Assembly (NCBI GenBank): GCA_016630905.1
Contig: WBMQ01000002.1
Span: forward strand, 1,488,001-1,552,000
Direction of reading: 5' to 3'
DNA from: Capillidium heterosporum
Taxonomy: Eukaryota; Entomophthoromycota; Entomophthoromycetes; Entomophthorales; Capillidiaceae
Length of the DNA stretch: 64,000 bases
Below are positions 1-11,051 of the stretch, piece after piece. A model generated the notes under the pieces. The model was not told the origin of the DNA and searched no databases. It worked only from the letters and a program-made list of their open reading frames with translations. A program made the position numbers and the translations under genes. Within the stretch, counting starts at the first letter, position 1; every line of letters begins with the position of its first letter.

Positions 1-2082
1 AGCTATGCTCGAAAATAAGCGTGTTATAGTAAGTAGAGGTGCTGATGATATCAGGGAAGAATTGATCCAAAGGCTTGTATATTTGAAATAACATAACTAT
101 ATAGTTTTTAGATGTAAGGTCATTATCAATGATATCGATAAAAAGGAGATAAATTAGCTCGAAAATTAAACAATATATCTTTTAGAAAATTTAATTTAAA
201 ATGTAATAGTAAGCAACCAGTGTATCCTTTGTCAAATGTAACACTGCTAAAAAAGCTGACCTGATATATCTATTCGAAGTTACCTATAGATATTTTGATG
301 ACTCAAGTAACCAAGCAGCTGTAAATTAAGCCGATTCATTTCCTTTATATTCTAATATAGGAACCTATGTCATCAAGAACTTTAAAACTACGACCAATGC
401 TATAAAAGGTTTAAATTATACTTATTAACTTTTAATATATATATATAATCACCAATACCAATTTGAAATCAGTAATAGCCAGAGTTCTGTTAGCCACCCA
501 AGAGTTTTTAGTAGAGTAGAGATCGGACACACCGATATTCAGTTTTAAGTATGAATTTGGATTCTGCTATAGTACCTTTCGTTCCCTCTCTCACCTACTT
601 GGCTACTAAAGTTACTGTAAGTTGCAACAATCCCAAAACTATTTTATTTATACCAAGGTAACTTTTAACTTAGATACTAAATTCCCCAAGCATTTTGGAA
701 TATATCAGTACTGACAATATAAACGCCAGCTGTATATACCCAAACTTTATAGATAAATATAACAAGGTTATTGTTTAATCTTAATCCACAGAGACTAGTG
801 TACCCTATAACCTAATTCAATTCGAGTACAACAGAGATAGGATTGACGAGGGAGATGAACCCTTATCCTTAGATAGGTTATTGGAAGCTACTATCGACCT
901 GTTACCTGATGAAATGAAATGCGGACAGGGTTTTTATATTAACTATAGAATCCAAACTTACTATAGGGACTATTCAAAAGACTATTTGATCGACACCATT
1001 AAATGATCCTAAAGATCCAGATAAAAATTCATTAAGCTATGATAGTAAACTACAACTTCATTATATTGGTTATGTTATATATGAAATGCTTGGAATTTAA
1101 GTTTCTGGTGATGTTTTATCCGTCGTTAAAATGTACTTTATAGATTGCTATATGGATTAAGAAAGCAAATCTCGTCAACACTTAACTTTCTAAATGTATA
1201 TCCTTATTAACTAAGCGGAAGTTTATATACCTTTACTGATACTTGGAAGAATTTCTATACACTACCTCTATCCCTATATAACCTAGTTTCTCCAAAAGAA
1301 ATAACAGAAACAATATTACTCCAGAGGGGTGCAGGTGATATTATGATTAGCAGCTACTTGTCACTTTTCTGTTAATTAAAAGCTTTATAGACTCATTATT
1401 TTATGAATGGTAGTATCTCGATAGTATATCTAAATAAGGCGTATATCCATCCGTTAGCGGACAATTGGATTTCAAACTTGAAGCCGTAATCCAGTTTATA
1501 AATAAATAAACCTCACAGAACATAACTGCATATGTAATAAAGTATTTAATAAAGCGGCTATATACCTCTCTTTTAAATTGATGAAGCTCTATTTGTAAAT
1601 AAACTAGAAATTAATGAAATCAGTAGCCTATTTACAATGAATGAGGAAAAGCAATATTTTGCTATATAGCTATTTGATATACTTTTGTATTAATAAAATA
1701 TATCAGTTTTAAAACCAACCACAACAGATATAGATATAGCTATATATTTGCGTTAATTTAAAACATCGATTGTAGCTATATCTACTTGGAAATAAGATAA
1801 AAGTTCTACAAACATGGCAAAACAATATTTCTAATTAAACAAATACAAGTGACTTTATATAAGGAAAATACTATATATCAACAAAGTCTCTTAGACCCAA
1901 TAGGTATGTGTAGTATAATATACACTACAAATCAGAAAGCTGTTAAACTTCAAATGGTAAAATCGAATTTTAATGAGATATTCTTCAGTAGCGAGTATAT
2001 ACAACGGAAACCTACCAGTCCAAAATTGTTGAGCAAACTTTTACCTACCGCAGATATTTTAAATTAGGTGTCGTAATAAACG
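1..2082 (+). pseudogene. Broken or recoded coding-like stretch, family not recognised
   Basis: Most of this stretch reads as protein-like on the plus strand although no ATG-started frame is long. The cleanest open run is about 782-1003 and includes DEPLSLDRLLEATIDLLPDE. The favoured frames change about four times and contain many TAA and TAG but no TGA, and TAATAA pairs recur. Read as glutamine, these stops give ordinary-looking protein throughout. Either CAA/CAG codons decayed to TAA/TAG (a C to T bias), or the gene came from something with a TAA/TAG=Gln code. Host genes here do use TAA and TAG as stops. Composition is AT-rich like the spacers. I do not recognise the family, and the left end may lie outside the window. 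Being sure of the exact frame path is not possible by eye. Confidence 0.4.
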
Positions 2083-2124
2083 ATGTTAGTTGTAAATGTG
2101 TATAAAGAGTTAAATAGTGTCAAA

Positions 2125-3303
2125 TTAGAAGGAGTCGGCGTGAGCAAAGTGGAAAGAATGCAACTGATCTAATATGTAGGAAGCCATCTTGAAGTGGTTG
2201 CGGTCACTGTTATCCTCAGCTTGGTCGCTGGGGAAATAAGCTTCCAAATTAATCTGGGCCAAGAACCTTGAAGCTACTGCTGGGAACTTTTGGGGGCTAC
2301 TCAAGTGTAAACTGGAGAGCCCAACCATAGAGTCAACTAAGTTTGTTATCTCAAAACTCTTCTTCGGCTGACTGAGCTCGTGTTGTAGCGAGTTGAGATT
2401 GACAACTGGGATATGGGGGTGGACGTGCTGGAAATAGTAGGTGAGATTCTGCCTTTGGTACGCTGACACGTTGTGAAAATTAATTGTATTACGCTGCGAT
2501 GACGACATGTCGAAGCTGGCACTCCTGCCCAGGCTAGGTGGCTGTGCAAAGTTATTGGGGCTATTCATAGCTGGCGTACTGCTACGTCTATTTTGGATTT
2601 CAAAGGCATTAACATTGGCGACAGTTGTGTCGTTGATAACTATAGTCGGGTACACGACGTCGAGACTGCTGTTCATAGCTTGAAACTGTTGAGTATTTAC
2701 CTGGTTGTTCATTGGAAGTGAGTTAAATGGGTTGGCGTTCATGGTGTGGGTCGTAGTATCGGTTGGGTAGATGAAGGTTTGGTTGTCTACCGGCGACAAG
2801 GTTATTTCGTTTGGAGTTAGTAAGTAATTGTGCTGGCTAGCTGGTGAGGACTGGATGGTGGGGCTTGGGCTGGAGAAGTATATGTTGGAGCCAGGGATAA
2901 GGACGTTGGGGGACATGTTCAAAGCGTTGAAAGTGCCTACGTCCAAATACAAATTACCGCTGTTACTCTGTGGGGCCATATTTGGGGAAGTGTTGTGAGA
3001 AAGTCCAGAGATAGTCGGCTTTACCGGTGGGTAGGTACCAGGCTTGTTGGAAAAGAAGTCGTTGGGGCTAGTACTCAAGAAGTTGGTGTTGTTGGTACTG
3101 TTGGAATTTAAAAAAGTTTGGTCGGTACAGATGGCGACTGAAGGAACGTTACTTTTACGCTTTTGTTGGAAATTGGTGTAGGAGCAGGCGATCCCTCTTG
3201 CCAGGCAGCCGGAGCACATTGGAGTGTTGTTGTCGCATACTACTTTTAGTTGGATACAGATGTCACACTTTGGAGGGTTTTGAAAGCTGGTGTTGAGTTC
3301 CAT
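2125..3303 (-). CDS. Zn(II)2Cys6 transcription factor, C-terminally shortened
   Basis: Fungal binuclear zinc-cluster regulator of 392 residues, expected to act in the nucleus. The N-terminus shows a perfect Zn2Cys6 knot: C13-x2-C16-x6-C23-x6-C30-x2-C33-x6-C40. Residues about 50-270 are low-complexity Asn/Ser/Pro/Thr-rich. From about residue 290 the sequence (YYFQHVHPHIPVVN and on) looks like the start of the fungal-specific regulatory domain (Fungal_trans, PF04082), but the protein stops after about 100 residues of it, where this domain normally runs 200 or more. The stop lies about 45 bp from the broken stretch at 1-2082, so a rearrangement may have removed the 3' end. Target genes are unknown. 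The zinc-cluster call is very sure; the truncation is probable. Confidence 0.88.
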   Translation of the reverse strand: MELNTSFQNPPKCDICIQLKVVCDNNTPMCSGCLARGIACSYTNFQQKRKSNVPSVAICTDQTFLNSNSTNNTNFLSTSPNDFFSNKPGTYPPVKPTISGLSHNTSPNMAPQSNSGNLYLDVGTFNALNMSPNVLIPGSNIYFSSPSPTIQSSPASQHNYLLTPNEITLSPVDNQTFIYPTDTTTHTMNANPFNSLPMNNQVNTQQFQAMNSSLDVVYPTIVINDTTVANVNAFEIQNRRSSTPAMNSPNNFAQPPSLGRSASFDMSSSQRNTINFHNVSAYQRQNLTYYFQHVHPHIPVVNLNSLQHELSQPKKSFEITNLVDSMVGLSSLHLSSPQKFPAVASRFLAQINLEAYFPSDQAEDNSDRNHFKMASYILDQLHSFHFAHADSF

Positions 3304-5447
3304 TCTGAATACTTTGCTAGGTGAGATGAAAAGTGATCAAGTTGAAATTTGGGTTACTTGATCACTGAATTGCTGCTACAAATTAAAATAGGCTGTAAAC
3401 TATGACAACTAGAACGGAGAAAATGGGGTCAATAAAAGCTCTGGAGAACATTCTTTTTATGTACATCCAATCATGGCTTTGTTTGGATCGGATAAGTTGG
3501 ACTTGAAAAAATTAAATTGTCCAGTAGCTAAAAAAATTTGCAGGCCACGTACCTTGCTGCTGTTTTAAACATTGATCTGCTAGGCACATATATTTAGGTG
3601 AGTGGAACCTATATCCAGGCATTTGCATCTAGCCTATATGCTGATACTGTCAATAAAGTGACTGTAGCTTCCCCAGCCCTATGAAAACTTATAGACAGAT
3701 AGCTAATTAAAGCTATAAGTGCTAATGAAGGCTTATACTGAAAGCGGCTAAATAGCTTGCTCAAGGCATCATCAATAGGTTTGAAGGGCTTGTTTATTGA
3801 GGTAACGGATTTCTAGATTTTGGAATGTTTGTCCAGTAGGAATCCTTTCCAAACCACAATGACCAATGGCTTGTGATGAGTGGAAGCCTCACAATTTGAA
3901 TAAGTTAATTTCTGTTGACTCAGGTGAAGCTATAAAAATGGTGTTCCTTTATAAACGAGAATTCTTGAAACCTGAGATGAAGGCTGAAAGGCCGATTCCA
4001 AATTCCATATTAATTATCAAATATGCTAAAGCCTAGTCTTAGTTATGAAGCAGTTAATTTAGAATATTTTTAAGTATCCACTTGTGGCAATGTGATGACT
4101 TTTACTTTATTACCTGTCTTATTCGATCTCATTTACCTTATTTGCATCTCAAAACTGCAAACCCCGAATGCCTATCTATAGGAATAATCCGCCCTTGAAC
4201 GATTTACTTCATATAAATTGGTACGAGCCCCAGATATACATCTAAAATTAAACTTTTGGAATAAGGTAGACAAACTTTAAATGGCAATACGAACTTGGAA
4301 GTAGTCCGGAATGAACTAGATAGCCTACAGGGTTTATGAAATGAGTATGGAGTGCATATATTTAACAACAGCTATATAAAAATATAGTATGTATCACAAA
4401 TAAGCTCGGTTTATAAAGTATACTGAACACACATCGACTTATATGCATAAGAATCGAAACTTTACATAACAAAGCTTCATAGTATTTCTACTTTTCCACA
4501 ACTTTTTAGTCGCTTAGGAATAGGCTAAAGTAGAAATGTAATGAAGATAGCCTGCACCTTGATTCAAACAAATTGAAATTAGATTCGTAGAGAACAACAC
4601 CAAGAGGTAGTAGTTTTCGATAACAGGCGTAAAGCTGCTTTACAATTAGAATCAATACTATACCCAGCTTGATCTTGTTTTGTTTAACTTATTTCCATTT
4701 AGTTCGGCTTCAATGCCCTTGTCTAACTCCTAAAGCAGATCGTCCACGCCTATACATTTCCAAACCTGCCAAACCTATTCTTTTACCTAATATCAATAGT
4801 ATGGAGCGTGTCGCTGTTTCTGAAGCACCTCCTAATCTATTTTGAGAATTCTTGAAATTGAATATACTGTTTGCAATTTAATATTGCATCTACTGTACCG
4901 TTTTATATGATTTCAAAACACCGATTATACAAATTATATTTTAAACTATGTGTGCCAATATCGATTTCAAACTTCAAAATTTCGCTTTACTACTTTGGTA
5001 AAGTTCCCAAATACTAGTGTAAAAGGTGAAATGCAGGCAAATTTGCTTGTGAGTTAAAGTCAATAACCAAATTTAGGTCCAGCTAAAATAATTAGATGTA
5101 GTGTTGTATTTTTTAATTAGACATAACAAACCGCTTCAGTTTATACTGGTGTCGCAACCTTATAGATATGAAATAGTTTTATCTGGACTACCAGTATACT
5201 CAAATAGGTTCCATTTAAAAAAGCTAAGGCTAAACTACAAAGTTAAGAATGACTGCACTACCTACAACTTTTTAATAAAAGCTAATGTCAAACAAAATAT
5301 CTCTAATGTCATTTTGCTTCAATACTATCCGTAATGTTATAAAAATATGTATTCAAGACTTTGTTTCATAAAAAGATATGCATACCTATTTTCGAAAATA
5401 ATATATATTGAAAGGAGCAATTTTGAAACTTTTTAATTATATAGAAC
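3304..5447. other. Intergenic, no gene supported
   Basis: AT-rich spacer of about 2.1 kb. An open frame at 5101-5334 (77 codons) reads protein-like but has no ATG, no splice context and no recognised family; it may be a remnant. Nothing else supportable was seen. Confidence 0.5.
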
Positions 5448-7646
5448 CTAGTTTTTTCTATCATTCCCATTGTAGCGATGCTCATTACCACGTTGGCTGT
5501 TTTGTCTAGACAGACCGTTATTGTCTCTAGGACCGTTTCTCCTATCACGATTGCCATAGTCGTTTTGTTTTGGGCTGCCACTACCTTCCGGTCTGTTATG
5601 ATGGCTTCCATCTCTATGACCGTCATTTGGACCTCGATTTCCGTCCCTATGACCGTCATTCGAACCTCGGTTTCCATCCCTATGACTGTCATTTGGACCT
5701 CGATTCCCATTTCTATAACCGCCACTTTCATCATGCCGGTCACCATTACCACCACCATTACGCCTTCTATTTTCACGCTCCTTATCCCTATTCTGTCTGT
5801 GATATCTACGTTTGGCCTCTTTCTTGACGTCGATATCCTTGTTGATGGAGGCAATAGATTCGAAGTTGGGTATGCTACTCAAAGCGTCGACAACGGCTTC
5901 AGCACTATTGGTAACTTCGTCGATCTCGGCCTGGCTGAACTTGTTACGTTTGACCCATCTGGCCGACAGCCTTTTAGGTTTATTTATAGTACGCCTAGCT
6001 CGTATGCCACCCGGGTAGACGTTCTTGACGTTCTTGACCAGTTCATCGGCGTTGAGGTCGAGAAGCGGCTGCTTCTTGACACCAAACAAAGTGTGACTGT
6101 TCAAGTTGGTCAAATCATCATCATCAACATCGTTGTTGACATCTTCGATCAATTTGTTCTGGACAGCGTCGGTAGGTAGTTTGGCTACTGGGGCTTGGTT
6201 CGTCAGCGGAGCCTGAACCAGCTTCTGCTTGGAAGGTACGTTACCTATACCGCCGAAGAGCCGCCTTAAAAGTTGATTAGAATTGACTAAAAAATCAATA
6301 AGTTACAAAGCTTTGAGTAGTTGTTCTAATTTACTTGTTCCGTTGCTGAGTTGGGCTGGAGTGGGACTCGGGGAACTGGCGGGAGCCGGAGATGCAACTT
6401 GGGATTGGGGTGGAGGTGCATTAATATCCTGCTATAAAGATAAGATTGAGTATTAATTAAAAGAAAAAATACTTACGCTAGTGGGTGGAGTAGAGCTCGA
6501 ACTAGAATCTGGAGCAGGTGCTGAACTTGGAGCGGGTGCTGAACTTGGAGCAGGTGCCGAACTTGGAGCGGGTGCAGGGACTGGCGCTGGCGCTGGAGCA
6601 GATGCAGGAGCTGATGAAGATGAAGATGGAGCTGAAGACGAAGAATCTATTGGATTCATAGCTGGAATGGTCTGATTGTTAGCCACTAGATCCTGATTAC
6701 TAGGGGAGGCGTAGTCGGGTGCCGGTATCAACCTAGGGTAGGCTGGGTACTGGTAGCAATACCTAATCGATTTGGTGTTGAAGGTATCACTTACCATAAT
6801 TGGTTTAAAGTTCCTTAGGACATCGCTCGACTTGACCGTGGTCTTTTTGTACTTGACCCCATCGTAGGTGTTGGCTAAGCTGGGGTTTTTATCCTGCCAC
6901 TTGGACCATAGCATGTCAATGAAGCAGTGATGGAGGTAGAAGAGAGGATCAGAAGGCGAGTACATGGTCGAGAAGTCCCCGTAATCTCCACCTATAGCGT
7001 CGTGAGGGGAACCGTGGTAGACTTCCGTCTTGAATGAAAAGCTGGAGAAAGACTTTTCGTTGAACGAAGTGACTAAGATTTCAGGTGCTGTAAAAGACGA
7101 CAGGTTCTTACCCATATTGTAAGCTCTGGATAGGCAGTGAGGGCCTTGGTCGTCAGCGTACATCAAACGAGTGTCAGCGAAAGCCCCATTCTCTAAACAG
7201 TAGCTCCCGTCATTTGTATTACCATTACCGCCCATCATAAACTCGGAGAGTACGACACTGTCGTGGGGGTACTGGCTATCCAAACTCCAATCCCAGTAAG
7301 GTAAAGTAACGGTTGGGTCTATAACTCTCAAAGCCTTCTCGTACTGAGCCAAGAATTCGCGATGCCAAGGTAGGAAGGATGGATCTCTATGGATGTAGTC
7401 GGCAGTGAAGTCATGCTTCTGACTAAATTTCTCAAAGTCGGATAAGTCTCCCGGTTTGGAGTAAGTCGCATGCAACTTCTTGATGGCAGCAGTGTACCTA
7501 CGAAATTCTTCTTGGGTCAGCTCACGGATCTCCTTACGTAAATATGGGCTGGCACAGTTTGGCGTTTGTGCTGATTCAATGAGGCTGGTCAGGCTAGCTG
7601 CCAGGAAAATTAGCTTGTTCAACAACATAATTTCTACAAACTCCAT
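5448..7646 (-). CDS. Tyrosinase with long Pro/Ala- and Arg/Gly/Asn-rich tail (3 exons)
   Basis: Secreted type-3 copper tyrosinase, oxidising phenols to quinones for melanin or cuticle/wall chemistry. Exons 7646-6477, 6431-6335 and 6286-5448; introns GTAAGT..TATAG and GTAAAT..TTTAG keep one frame of 701 residues. A signal peptide lies at about 1-26. CuA ligands are H78, H86 and H95 (in FLPWHREF); CuB ligands are H211, H215 and H239/H240 (in DPLFYLHHCFIDMLW). From about residue 330 a Ser/Ala/Pro repeat begins, then a 300-residue tail with acidic patches and a basic, Asn/Gly/Arg-rich end holding three 11-residue repeats. Core tyrosinases are about 300-400 residues, so the tail is unusual. If intron 2 is kept, translation stops soon after GTSKLEQLLKAL, giving a short-tailed form. 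The catalytic call is firm; joining exon 3 rests on frame and splice sites. Confidence 0.85.
5607..5705 (-). repeat. Three tandem 33-bp coding repeats in tyrosinase tail
   Basis: Codes for NRGPNDSHRDG, NRGSNDGHRDG and NRGPNDGHRDG in a row, at about residues 617-649 of the predicted protein. In-frame unit of 11 residues; copy number may vary between strains. Confidence 0.85.
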
Positions 7647-8552
7647 CCTTAGTTGCTTGACAGGTATTTTTATATGAGTGCTACGATTAGTATTGATCTT
7701 CAGCTAAAGTTTTTGATTATCGAAAATTCAACTTTGAACGGAACTGTTCGAAATTAATGGAACGGTAGTTGGATATCTTTTCAAATAATACTTATAATAT
7801 TTCTCATACTGTTCATCTATTTTGAAACAGAGCTGTAGCTAAAATGACTTACGATGATCAAAAGCAAGGTGTCGAAATAATATTAAATTAAAGTTCACCG
7901 TAAATAGGTATGCGTCCATTAAGTTTCCGACATGCATTCGTCTTTCAACTTCAGACTGATATCACTTGATGGGATTTAATGACGGTGATCTACCGGGAAT
8001 CGGCTGTATTTATATATCAACATTAGATAGAATGGCAATACTTTACAAATACTCTTCCAGTTTGCAATAGAAAAGTGATATTGGATGGTATTTGTGCAAA
8101 TCAAATACATGCCGTTCACCAAGCTCTCAAATCTAAATAGCCTTTAAGTATATGATGGCTTTATACCACTAGCCTCATCATTGCTTGGGCTAAAGTGGAT
8201 TTAAAAGCTAGGAATAATTTGAAATCAACATCATCTTCACATTACTTCTAAACCAAAATGCGAAGCAAAGACGAAAGTTGTGATGACAGGATACTATCAA
8301 GGAATATATGATTCTCCGACACTTGTAGAATAACGTTTGGTGGTCCCTGAAAAAGAAGCTATCCTAATTACTTGCAGATGCTATTGAATGCTACCCAAAC
8401 TCAACGGTTAAACACAAACATCTTATAAAAGCCTTGGCCAAACCTACAATACCCAATCATTATGCCAATCAAGCTTGGCATGGGGATAAAAGGCGTGTAA
8501 ATTCGAAAAAGATAAAACTACACTTTTACACTCAACAAATATACAAACAAAC
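7647..8552. other. Intergenic between tyrosinase and LITAF-like gene
   Basis: Shared 5' region of two divergent genes, about 0.9 kb. A TATAAAAG lies at 8424-8431, rather far (about 120 bp) from the 8553 start. The open frame at 8434-8637 overlaps the gene start out of frame and is not supported. Confidence 0.5.
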
Positions 8553-9031
8553 ATGGATAAGAAACAACAGCCAACTGTCGGCAGTAAAGCCCCATTGGAA
8601 CCTAGCAACGAAGGTGCGAGTACCCAACCTTTATTGACTGACGAGGTACAACCGCCTACCTACAGTGAAAGTACGACTGATGGACCAGCACCTAACCTGG
8701 CATCCAACCCGGACCAGCCTATCTTACCGACTGCCAGATTGATCAGCCAAATAACTTTATTAGAGTTGGAGAACAAAGGCCCAGCTACCTTGGTATGCCC
8801 TTACGAAAATATTCCCGTCCTAACCGAAACTTGTCACAAACCAGGTAACTTTAGTTAACTTTTACATCACATACTGATACTATTTTAAAAGGTTTAAAAG
8901 CTGGTGTATGCTCGATAGCCCTATGCTTCTTTATGTGGCCACTGTTCTGGATCCCTTTAGTCACACGTTCCTGTCAAGAGGAGATCCATACCTGCCCCAG
9001 CTGTAAACGCACCATTGCCATAGCTTTATAA
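8553..9031 (+). CDS. LITAF-domain membrane protein (2 exons)
   Basis: LITAF/CDIP1-like zinc-ribbon protein that sits on the cytosolic face of endosome/lysosome membranes. Exons 8553-8844 and 8892-9031 (intron GTAACT..AAAAG) give 143 residues. The N-terminus is Pro/Ser-rich with a PPTY motif at 34-37, a class bound by WW domains of Nedd4-type ubiquitin ligases. The domain runs from C82 to about 136: a half zinc site (CPYE), a hydrophobic membrane-inserting stretch at about 101-121 (CSIALCFFMWPLFWIPLV), then H130-T-C132-P-S-C135. The first knuckle is normally CPxC; here the second Cys is Glu85, so zinc binding may be altered. An AATAAA follows near 9070. Confidence 0.87.
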
Positions 9032-9243
9032 CTTATCTATATCGACGTCCTAACTTGCTTTTATACTTTCAATAAACTTGTCTCATTAATCTATTAATTT
9101 CCCAGCACTTACATTCCTTCTATTAAGCTTTTTACGATAACACTTTCAACTGAAGTTTAGTTTAGGCGCCCTATGACATCATATACGACCTTTATCAACA
9201 AGTTTCAATTTTCAAGGAAAGGAACTTTTCGACCTTCAAAAGG

Positions 9244-9933
9244 ATGCCTACAACGACGATACTAGTTACCAAACTACCGCCCAATTTCTTTACTAAAGAA
9301 GGTAAGGTAGAGGCCGATGAATTTTTCAAAAATCTAGGGTGCTGTAGCTACCGGCTGATGACAGGAAAACGTAGGGTAAGTTTTTCAAAAATTACGAGGC
9401 AGCTATCAACTTCCAAATCGTTTAGTAGAAAAACAGTGCGTTCCTGGATTTCGAGCTCCATGCTAAAGCTTACCGAGCTATGCAAGTTTTAAAGGAAAGT
9501 GGGGTTAAGGGAAACCAAGTGGAAGTCAAGTTTACGGAGATTGAGAAAAAAGTCACCAAGATGTAGTTTCTACTTGGCATGTCTATTAACTTTCTATTTT
9601 AGTGAAGAAGCTCAAGTGGCTGAAGATCTAGGGTACATTTTAACTATTAGTTATATGCACTAACCTTTATACTTTTTAAATCCAGTATCAATTTTTCAGC
9701 ACCCACAAACCTCAATTATCAATATCCACCTTTAAATGAGCTTACCTTGAGGAACATAAATTTTGCCTTGACCAACAACCCTGAGTTCTATACCAACGTA
9801 TGTCACCTTATGAACGTTATGAATTTACCACCTCCAGTTTACTACTCAAGAGGTTGAAGAGAACTCTAAGAAAAGTAAAATTGATGACGACGTGTGTACC
9901 GATGAATCGGAAATTTCACTTGATATAGATTAA
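9244..9933 (+). CDS. Single-RRM RNA-binding protein (5 exons)
   Basis: Predicted RNA-binding protein of 167 residues. Exons 9244-9375, 9429-9562, 9603-9632, 9686-9797 and 9838-9933 sum to 504 bp, an exact multiple of three, with GT-AG introns of 40-53 bp. One RRM covers about residues 4-80: RNP2-like ILVTKLP at 6-12, RNP1-like NSAFLDFE just after the first splice junction, closing with VEVKF. The C-terminal half is unstructured, ending acidic (SEISLDID). The orthologue is not clear to me; a role in RNA processing is only an inference from the domain. The exon-2 acceptor was chosen because it alone rebuilds RNP1 in frame. Confidence 0.75.
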
Positions 9934-10472
9934 TGGTAGTTGCTAAAAGTTTTAAATACTAATTAAAGTACAAGTGCGAGGTATTTGACTTTCTACGCTA
10001 GGCTAACTTGTTATAAATGTAAATTCCCTTTGATTTTTTTATATTGTAATATTTTGAAAAGTATCAGTACTATAACTCTATCTTCCTAAAGTATATATTT
10101 TACAGATTGTAAGGTTATATATATTTAATCTGATAGAGACTTCTGTCCATAATTTGATCAGTTAATGCTCAAAAGCAATCTACTGTTGTTGAAAACTCGC
10201 TTTAAAATTTTATCCATCTACTAACAGTTGTATCCTTTTACAACTATGGTTTATGTATTTCTGCTACTATTATATTTTAGTTAATATTTCCTTAATATGA
10301 TATAAAAATAAATAAGCACAGGTTGATAAACTAGCATGATACAGTAGATTTATTCTAATACAAGGGTAAGCACCAACAACCATTAGAAATATATAGCTAT
10401 GCTTAAAATAGTTTCCCATCAATAATATCTACCTCTTAGGCAGTATATGATTCCTACGATTAAAATACAATA
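9934..10472. other. Intergenic, convergent 3' region
   Basis: AT-rich spacer between convergent genes; nothing beyond probable 3' UTR sequence seen. Confidence 0.5.
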
Positions 10473-11051
10473 TCAAGGGTTAATAAACTCAAGATACTTA
10501 TGAACGATGTCTTCGAACTCAGCTGGGTAGTAACCGGCGTATTGCCAATTTCTAATTCCAATCAGTTTGTTGTCCTTCAGTACAAAATTCTTATAATACA
10601 AAGCATTATGACAAAATACATATTCGGAAAAGGTAGCTGCCTTCAATTCAACTAAAATGGTTCTTCCTAATTCAGTCTTAACTAACGTCTTAGGTATATT
10701 ACTAAAGTCCGGTAATTGGCCTTCAACACCCTTTTCGAATTTTTCGACAAGGCACTCCATATAATCCAACCCTCCTCTTGATGTATAGATAGGTGTGTTA
10801 GTAGGCCAACATCGGGTTCCTATCTCCAATTTTCGAGTTAGAAACCCTAATAGCCAATGGGGTGTTGTTGCTTTTCTAAGTTGTTCCTTGAAGTTCAAGG
10901 CGTCGCGCATTATTTCGTATTTGTAAGGGTGGGCGTACCAAGCTTGTAGGCTGTTTATAGTATCTCCTTCAATATCCTCGCCGACAAGGAGAGAAGTTGG
11001 GTTAATCCTTTGGATGACGTTGGAAGGTTTATGGTACTCTTTTGCACACAT
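10473..11051 (-). CDS. APH-like kinase-fold protein with degraded active site
   Basis: Resembles the C-lobe of fungal aminoglycoside-phosphotransferase-family (PF01636) small-molecule kinases. 192 residues, about two thirds of the usual length; the N-lobe with the ATP-binding lysine is missing or lies in undetected exons. The catalytic loop, normally HGDLxxxN, reads H148-N-A-L-Y-Y-K-N155, so the catalytic Asp is Ala150. The metal-binding DWE motif reads N168-W-Q170, followed by the family-typical YAGYYPAEFE. Loss of both acidic residues suggests no phosphotransfer: a pseudokinase or a decaying paralogue with an open frame. ATG at 11051 is the only in-frame start seen. No signal peptide. The fold call is good; function is unknown. 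Confidence 0.7.
   Translation of the reverse strand: MCAKEYHKPSNVIQRINPTSLLVGEDIEGDTINSLQAWYAHPYKYEIMRDALNFKEQLRKATTPHWLLGFLTRKLEIGTRCWPTNTPIYTSRGGLDYMECLVEKFEKGVEGQLPDFSNIPKTLVKTELGRTILVELKAATFSEYVFCHNALYYKNFVLKDNKLIGIRNWQYAGYYPAEFEDIVHKYLEFINP

Noticed and set aside
1849-2067. A 72-codon plus-strand frame taken as a stand-alone gene
   Set aside because: It has no ATG (begins with GTG) and continues protein-like sequence from the broken stretch upstream; listed as part of that stretch.
5478-6179. Long plus-strand open frame (233 codons) opposite the tyrosinase tail
   Set aside because: It is the antisense shadow of a repetitive Arg/Gly/Asn-rich coding exon; the minus strand joins in frame to the tyrosinase exons.
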